Assembly: GCA_012511395.1 (NCBI GenBank)
Contig: JAAZGD010000094.1
Span: forward strand, 1-11,214
DNA: 11,214 bases
Source of the DNA: Clostridiales bacterium
Lineage (GTDB): Bacteria; Bacillota; Clostridia; Peptostreptococcales; Anaerovoracaceae
Reading direction: 5' to 3'
Shown: piece by piece, positions 7,334 to 11,214 of the stretch
How positions within the stretch are numbered: the first letter of the stretch is position 1
Layout: each line of letters begins with the position of its first letter
The notes under the pieces: model-generated
What the model was told of the DNA's origin: nothing
What the model saw: the letters and a program-made list of their open reading frames with translations, nothing else
The model's database searches: none
Made by a program: the position numbers and the translations under genes

Positions 7334-9387
7334 AGCTGATATTTTTTTGCCTTTCTCACAAACTGAGTCTGGCTTATGCCAAGAGCGGAAGCTGCCTTTC
7401 TGGTGGAGCCATAAAGCTCCTTTGCCTGTCTGAGCAAAGATTTTTCAAGAGAGTCAACAGCTCTTTCCAAGGAAAGGGAGCTTTCACCTTTTTCAAAGGA
7501 AACTTCAGATTTAAAGGTTTTATCGCTTTCCTTAATAACATCAAGTAAAGTGATGTACTTATGATTAACGGAAATCATCAGCCTTTGAATAAGGTTTTCA
7601 AGCTCTCTGATATTTCCCTGAAAATTCAAGTTCATCAAGTAGGAGACTGCATCCTCTTCCATTATTCTCTTTATATGAAACTTTTCTCCGTAATGCTCCA
7701 GGAAATACTGTATCAGTGGAGGTATATCCTCCCTCCTTTCGGCAAGGGAAGGAATTCTTAAAGGAAATACGTTTAAGCGATAGTACAGGTCTCTTCTGAA
7801 CAGGTTCTTTTCCACCTGTTCCTCCAGGTTTCTGTTGGTGGCAGAGATGATCCTGACATTGGTCTTTACAGGATGGCTGCCTCCCACTCTGTAAAACTCC
7901 CCATCCTGAAGGACCCTTAAAAGTTTCGCCTGCATATCGTGAGGAATTTCTGCGATTTCATCAAGGAATATAATGCCGTTATCTCCCCTTTCAAAAAATC
8001 CCTTTTTCCCTGAAGGGTTGGCCCCTGTAAAGGCGCCTTTTTCATAACCGAAGAATTCTGATTCCATAAGATTAAAGGGTATGCTGGCACAGTTGACCTT
8101 AATATAGGGTTGCATCCTTCTGGAGCTGTTTTTCTGTAAAATGTTGGCAAGCTTTTCTTTTCCTACTCCTGTTTCTCCCGTTATGAGAACATGACAGTCA
8201 TATTTTGCCACCTTCAGCACTTCATCCATCAGAGCCAACATAAGAGGAGATTGAGATACAAAGCCTTCTGAGATAGTTGCATTATATGCTAAAGATTCTT
8301 TTATGCCTCTGTTTCTCATGGTTAAATAACTGGGTTCCTTTTCAGAGATGGGATTGCTCATATATACATCATTAAAGTAAGGCATAAGCTCCTCTGTTAA
8401 GGCTATATCAAATTCATCGTAGGCCTCCAAATATCCATCGGCACATCGTATATCAAGAGGTCTTGAGATGGACTCTGTTATATACAAAGCTATGTTGTAG
8501 TTGTTTACAAGATTTGCAAAAAACACAGTGCCGTCTGCCTTTGTAGCCAAAATGTTTACTGTTTCAGCACCTGGAATATCGGCACAATTTATGGACAGAT
8601 CAAAAGCTTCCTCAATGTTTAAGGTGTTAACACACTCCAGCGGTTTGTAAATGTCCACATAATGGATTTCCGAAAAAACAAGGCGAATAAGCTCTTCAAT
8701 TCTGGAGCCTTTTAAAGTGAGTTCAGTTTTTTTGTCCAAGAGGCAGACAATTCTTGAAGAGATAGAAGCTACTCTTCTCACAGCATATCCATAGAGAAGG
8801 TTCATCATTAAATTGTTACCGCAGACTAAAACACTCTGCTTGTTTCTTGCATCTTCACTTACAGAATAAAGAGTTCCCGATTCATTAAAGGTGAACAGAA
8901 GGATGGGGGCAGGTAAATGGGGAGGTTTTCTCACTAAAGGGATTTCATTAAAGGCTATAGCATAGCCTTCTGCCTCAATCTGCCCTAAAGCTTTATTCAC
9001 ACTGTTTATTCTGCTGATATTAATAGGCACAGAGGTAAGGGAGGCATTGCACAACACCTCATCACCAATTTTCAAGTTTTTTAAATTGTTGTATTCAGGT
9101 CCGATTTCCTCTACAATACCGTAAAGCAAACCACCTGTATCAGTAACAGGGTTATGAAGCTTGCCCCGCTTTAACACTATGTCCAGTATTTTCGTCTTTA
9201 AAGTGTTTTCATCGTAGTTGGCTTCCATTAGAATCTGCTTGAAGCTGGTGCCTTCCAGGTGGATTAACCGTAAAGCTATACGTATTTCGTTGGGTAAAAG
9301 TTTCCTTTTGTTATCCACCTTCCAACATACTGTAGGAAGCACGTGGGCGGGCTCCAGGACTCTTTCTGCGCCATAAGGTTTAGCCAT
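7330..9387 (-). CDS. Sigma-54-dependent activator with a Kdd-like (3,5-diaminohexanoate dehydrogenase) sensor domain
   Basis: A 685-residue bacterial enhancer-binding protein. Residues 1 to ~345 match the Kdd enzyme encoded at 10376: both begin with PYGxxRVxxPxxVLP and share NPVTxTGG/NPVTxSGG (79-86 here), GxVxExGPxY, LKxGD and SINC/VINC. A hand alignment gives about 45 identities over the first ~120 residues. The Rossmann loop GGGGKSG of Kdd (190-196) reads GNNLMMN at the same positions here, so NAD binding and catalysis are probably lost. The AAA+ core follows: Walker A GETGVGKE (404-411), sigma-54 contact loop GAFTGA (451-456), Walker B GIIFLDE (471-477), Arg-finger region FRRDLYYRL (530-538), sensor II GNIRELEN (591-598). 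A Fis-type helix-turn-helix ends it (~663-683). AAAGG sits 8 bases before the ATG. There is no receiver or PAS domain, so control is probably by a metabolite. The likely target is kdd and its operon. Confidence 0.93.
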   Translation of the reverse strand: MAKPYGAERVLEPAHVLPTVCWKVDNKRKLLPNEIRIALRLIHLEGTSFKQILMEANYDENTLKTKILDIVLKRGKLHNPVTDTGGLLYGIVEEIGPEYNNLKNLKIGDEVLCNASLTSVPINISRINSVNKALGQIEAEGYAIAFNEIPLVRKPPHLPAPILLFTFNESGTLYSVSEDARNKQSVLVCGNNLMMNLLYGYAVRRVASISSRIVCLLDKKTELTLKGSRIEELIRLVFSEIHYVDIYKPLECVNTLNIEEAFDLSINCADIPGAETVNILATKADGTVFFANLVNNYNIALYITESISRPLDIRCADGYLEAYDEFDIALTEELMPYFNDVYMSNPISEKEPSYLTMRNRGIKESLAYNATISEGFVSQSPLMLALMDEVLKVAKYDCHVLITGETGVGKEKLANILQKNSSRRMQPYIKVNCASIPFNLMESEFFGYEKGAFTGANPSGKKGFFERGDNGIIFLDEIAEIPHDMQAKLLRVLQDGEFYRVGGSHPVKTNVRIISATNRNLEEQVEKNLFRRDLYYRLNVFPLRIPSLAERREDIPPLIQYFLEHYGEKFHIKRIMEEDAVSYLMNLNFQGNIRELENLIQRLMISVNHKYITLLDVIKESDKTFKSEVSFEKGESSLSLERAVDSLEKSLLRQAKELYGSTRKAASALGISQTQFVRKAKKYQL

Positions 9388-9395
9388 AATATATT

Positions 9396-9400
9396 CCTTT
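9396..9400 (-). promoter_or_regulatory. Ribosome binding site of the sigma-54 activator gene
   Basis: Read on the - strand, AAAGG stands 8 bases before the ATG at 9387-9385. It supports this start, which also puts the PYG motif at the same place as in Kdd. Confidence 0.65.
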
Positions 9401-9420
9401 CAGGTTCACCAATATATAGG

Positions 9421-9438
9421 TGAGTTAAAAACGGTTCA
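9421..9438 (+). repeat. 18-bp repeat copy 1, upstream of the activator gene; candidate activator binding site
   Basis: TGAGTTAAAAACGGTTCA, identical to the copy at 10225-10242. It is an imperfect dyad (TGAGTT, six bases, GGTTCA, whose complement is TGAACC). A further GGTTCACC at 9403-9410 forms a second near-palindrome with GGTGAGTT at 9419-9426. The element lies 34-51 bases upstream of the activator ATG on the - strand, where binding could control the activator's own promoter. Role inferred from position and repetition. Confidence 0.6.
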
Positions 9439-9482
9439 CTTGTAGAATACATTATTTAGAAATAGATTGCAACCGATTAAAG

Positions 9483-9491
9483 TGATATAAT
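9483..9491 (+). promoter_or_regulatory. Extended -10 promoter of the rluB-family gene
   Basis: TGATATAAT is a perfect TG-N-TATAAT extended -10 element, 24 bases before the ATG at 9515. No good -35 stands at 17 bases (TAGATT at 9463-9468 is weak), which is common for extended -10 promoters. The TTGCAA at 9467-9472 is too close to serve. Confidence 0.6.
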
Positions 9492-9514
9492 TTTTTAAAA
9501 GGAAAGGTGGCTTT

Positions 9515-10219
9515 ATGCGCTTAAATAAATATATTGCAGAGCACGGTATAACCAGCAGAAGAAAGGCAGATCTTCTTGTTGAAGAGGGAAAGGTAAAGAT
9601 TAACGGAGAGGTAATGAAAACTCTTGGTTATGAGGTTAAAGAGGGAGACAAGGTGGAGGTTTCCGGAGTTTTACTGGAAACAAACGTTAAAAGGACATAC
9701 TACATGGTAAATAAGCCTTTAGGGTATATTACCTCTTTATCTGACCCTCAAGGAAGGCCCGTTGTGACAGAGCTACTTTCCGATGTTACTGAAAGAGTAT
9801 TTCCCGTAGGAAGGCTTGATGAACAAACCACAGGGCTTTTAATCATGACCAATGACGGGGAGACGTCCTATAAGATGGCTCATCCAAAGCACGAGGTGGG
9901 AAAAACCTATGAGGTCCTTGTAAAGGGCTTTCTGTCCCGGGAAAGAATCAGGAAGCTGGAAAAGGGCGTTGATATCGGAGGATATATTACAAAGCCTGCA
10001 AAGGTTTTGGTTGTAAATGACAAGGGAAAAGATACCCTTATAAATATCACCATAACCGAGGAGTAAAACCGCCAGGTGAGGAAGATGATGAAGGCAGTTG
10101 GGAATTCTGTTATATCTCTCAAGAGTATATCTGTGGGGGAGTTAAAATTAGGCCGCTTAAAGGAAGGCCATTACAGAAAATTGACTAAAGAAGAGGTGGA
10201 CTATATTAAGGGGTTGTAA
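9515..10219 (+). pseudogene. rluB: RluB/RsuA-family rRNA pseudouridine synthase with an in-frame stop codon
   Basis: The intact family enzyme converts one uridine of ribosomal RNA to pseudouridine. Residues 1-183 show an N-terminal S4 RNA-binding domain (MRLNKYIAEHGITSRRKAD to about residue 50), then the catalytic domain with MVNKPLGYITS and the active-site loop GRLDEQTTGL carrying Asp102. A TAA at 10064-10066 then interrupts the conserved E-G-x-N-R-Q-V-R-K-M motif, which here reads TEE-stop-NRQVRKMMK. The same frame continues to the TAA at 10217-10219 with the expected C-terminal sequence (VGELKLGRLKEGHYRKL). Read through, the product would be about 234 residues, the normal family size. The stop removes the last 51 residues including a conserved catalytic-domain motif, so the 183-residue product is probably inactive. 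Recent decay, a sequencing error or recoding are possible. AGGTGG at 9505-9510 is the likely ribosome site. The family member (RluB or a relative) is not certain. Confidence 0.85.
10064..10066 (+). other. In-frame TAA inside the conserved motif of the pseudouridine synthase
   Basis: GAG-GAG-TAA-AAC stands where the family has Glu-Gly-(Lys/Arg/Gln)-Asn. Two transitions from GAG-GGG-CAA-AAC would give it, as would one inserted A plus one lost A relative to GAG-GGT-AAA-AAC. The frame is unchanged on both sides. Confidence 0.85.
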
Positions 10220-10224
10220 GCATT

Positions 10225-10242
10225 TGAGTTAAAAACGGTTCA
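10225..10242 (+). repeat. 18-bp repeat copy 2; candidate enhancer (UAS) for the kdd sigma-54 promoter
   Basis: TGAGTTAAAAACGGTTCA, an exact copy of 9421-9438 in the same orientation. It ends 70 bases before the -24 GG of the kdd promoter and is centred roughly 105 bases before the expected transcription start, the normal zone for a sigma-54 activator site. A lone GGTTCA follows at 10268-10273. Binding by the neighbouring activator is inferred. Confidence 0.65.
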
Positions 10243-10251
10243 GCTAGAAGC

Positions 10252-10288
10252 GGAGTGAAATTATTATGGTTCACTCCCCTTCTTTTTT
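10252..10288 (+). terminator. Rho-independent terminator after the pseudouridine synthase gene
   Basis: An 8-bp perfect stem (GGAGTGAA at 10252-10259 with TTCACTCC at 10270-10277), a 10-base loop and a CCTTCTTTTTT tail. It lies 33 bases after the gene's distal stop and isolates kdd from rluB transcription. The stem also contains part of a GGTTCA half-site. Confidence 0.8.
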
Positions 10289-10311
10289 CGTTGAAAATCA
10301 ATGCTTTTGAG

Positions 10312-10327
10312 TGGCACAGTTCTTGCT
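10312..10327 (+). promoter_or_regulatory. Sigma-54 (-24/-12) promoter of kdd
   Basis: TGGCACAGTTCTTGCT matches the sigma-54 consensus TGGCAC-N5-TTGCW at every fixed position, with the invariant GG (10313-10314) and GC (10325-10326) separated by exactly 10 bases. Transcription should start about 12 bases after the GC, near 10338, giving a leader of about 38 bases before the kdd ATG. It requires an activator of the kind encoded at 7330-9387. Confidence 0.92.
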
Positions 10328-10375
10328 ATATAATGATGTAGATAAATATTTAAACCTGAACAGGAGGAGTTTCAA

Positions 10376-11214
10376 ATGAAAAAAGGATGTCCCTATGGAA
10401 CACACAGAGTTATATCACCAAAAGGAGTATTGCCTCAACCGGCTGATGTAATCGATAACACTATGGAAATTTACGATAACGAGGTTTTAATCGATGTTCA
10501 GACATTGAATATCGACTCTGCTTCTTTTACACAGATCGAAAATCAGGCTGAGGGAAATGTAGAAGAGATTAAAAAAATAATGATGTCAATAGTTGAAAAG
10601 GCAGGGAAGCACAAAAATCCTGTAACAGGTTCAGGCGGAATGCTCATAGGAACCGTTAAAGAGGTGGGGCCTGCTTATGAGGGAGATTTAAAGGTGGGGG
10701 ATAAGATTGCCACTTTAGTATCCTTATCTCTTACTCCCTTGGTGATCGAAGAGATTTATGAGGTGAGACCTGATATTGATCAAGTGGATATTAAAGGCCA
10801 GGCTATTTTATTCCAAAGCGGTATTTATGCAAAAATGCCTCTCGATATGGAAGAAGGCTTAGCCCTTTCCGCTCTCGATGTGGCAGGTGCACCGGCTCAA
10901 ACGGCAAAGCTTGTAAAGCCCGGTGACACAGTTGTTGTTATTGGAGGCGGCGGTAAATCAGGACTCCTTTGTCTTTATGAAGCAAAGAAGAGAGCAGGGG
11001 TTACAGGAAATGTAATCTGTGTAGGCCATAGCGAAAGGTCTACAAACAGAGCAAGAGACCTTGACCTGGCAGACCATTATTTCCAAGGCGATGCTACAGA
11101 TGCAGTAGGAATATACAAAAAGGTTTCCGATCTGACAGACGGAAAACTGGCAGATATTGTAATTAATTGCGTAAACATAGAGAACACAGAGATGGCTTCT
11201 ATTCTATCCTGTAA
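10376..11214 (+). CDS. kdd: L-erythro-3,5-diaminohexanoate dehydrogenase, 5' part
   Basis: Kdd oxidatively deaminates L-erythro-3,5-diaminohexanoate to 5-amino-3-oxohexanoate with NAD, in the cytoplasm. The step follows lysine 2,3-aminomutase and beta-lysine 5,6-aminomutase in anaerobic lysine fermentation to acetate and butyrate. Only 279 residues are in the window; the family is about 345, so some 65 are missing beyond the edge. Seen: MKKGCPYGTHRVISP at the start, NPVTGSGGMLIGTVKEVGP (81-99), the Rossmann strand and glycine loop VVVIGGGGKSG (186-196), and DIVINCVN (260-267). The start is firm: GGAGGAG sits 6 bases before the ATG. The gene follows its own terminator-insulated sigma-54 promoter, so it is probably the first gene of the lysine-fermentation operon, whose usual partners (kce, kal, kamA, kamDE) would lie beyond the edge. 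The neighbouring activator carries a degenerate copy of this protein. Confidence 0.93.
   Translation, partial: MKKGCPYGTHRVISPKGVLPQPADVIDNTMEIYDNEVLIDVQTLNIDSASFTQIENQAEGNVEEIKKIMMSIVEKAGKHKNPVTGSGGMLIGTVKEVGPAYEGDLKVGDKIATLVSLSLTPLVIEEIYEVRPDIDQVDIKGQAILFQSGIYAKMPLDMEEGLALSALDVAGAPAQTAKLVKPGDTVVVIGGGGKSGLLCLYEAKKRAGVTGNVICVGHSERSTNRARDLDLADHYFQGDATDAVGIYKKVSDLTDGKLADIVINCVNIENTEMASILSC

Noticed and set aside
9467..9491. TTGCAA / TATAAT pair as a classical promoter for the pseudouridine synthase gene
   Set aside because: The spacing is only 13 bases; the extended -10 explanation fits better.
9388..9514. A sigma-54 promoter for the activator gene itself on the - strand
   Set aside because: No GG-N10-GC arrangement resembling TGGCAC-N5-TTGCW was found on that strand upstream of the activator start.
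10085..10219. Separate small gene starting at ATG 10085 or 10088, behind GGTGAGG
   Set aside because: The ribosome-site-like bases encode the conserved Q-V-R-K motif of the pseudouridine synthase; the frame is simply the severed C-terminus of that gene, though re-initiation cannot be excluded.
10296..10308. IHF-like site (AATCAATGCTTTT) between the candidate UAS and the sigma-54 promoter
   Set aside because: It misses the last consensus position and Gram-positive Clostridia generally use HU instead of IHF; AT-rich sequence gives such matches by chance.

Overview
The window looks like chromosomal DNA of a low-GC Gram-positive anaerobe, probably a clostridial or Tissierellia-type amino-acid fermenter. 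This rests on AT-rich coding sequence, strong AGGAGG-type ribosome sites, an AddAB (not RecBCD) recombination nuclease, an LtaS-like sulfatase-fold enzyme, and the start of kdd, a marker gene of anaerobic lysine fermentation. No tRNA, rRNA, CRISPR array or insertion sequence was seen.

Left part (1-7333, all + strand). The window opens inside an LtaS/MdoB-type phosphoglycerol transferase gene that ends at a good intrinsic terminator. A compact operon follows: an AddB-like nuclease subunit, the AddA helicase-nuclease (overlapping addB by 11 bases), and a multi-pass membrane protein of the DUF1624/heparan-alpha-glucosaminide N-acetyltransferase family 6 bases after addA. The AddB is short (about 756 residues) and lacks a Walker A motif, but keeps its nuclease and iron-sulfur residues.

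Right part (7330-11214). A sigma-54 activator gene on the - strand meets the membrane-protein gene tail to tail. Beyond its start lie a + strand pseudouridine synthase gene (rluB/rsuA family) broken by one in-frame TAA, and then kdd (3,5-diaminohexanoate dehydrogenase), which runs off the end. The kdd gene has a textbook sigma-54 promoter, TGGCACAGTTCTTGCT.

The most interesting item is the activator. Its first ~345 residues are a degenerate copy of Kdd itself, the enzyme encoded next door. The Rossmann glycine motif is lost, and the domain is fused to a complete AAA+ sigma-54 activator core and a Fis-type helix-turn-helix. An exact 18-bp element, TGAGTTAAAAACGGTTCA, occurs twice: just upstream of the activator gene and about 70 bases upstream of the kdd -24 box. 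I infer a local circuit in which the enzyme-derived domain senses a lysine-fermentation metabolite, and the activator binds the 18-bp elements to switch on kdd and whatever follows it. The sensing ligand and the binding site are inferences, not observations.
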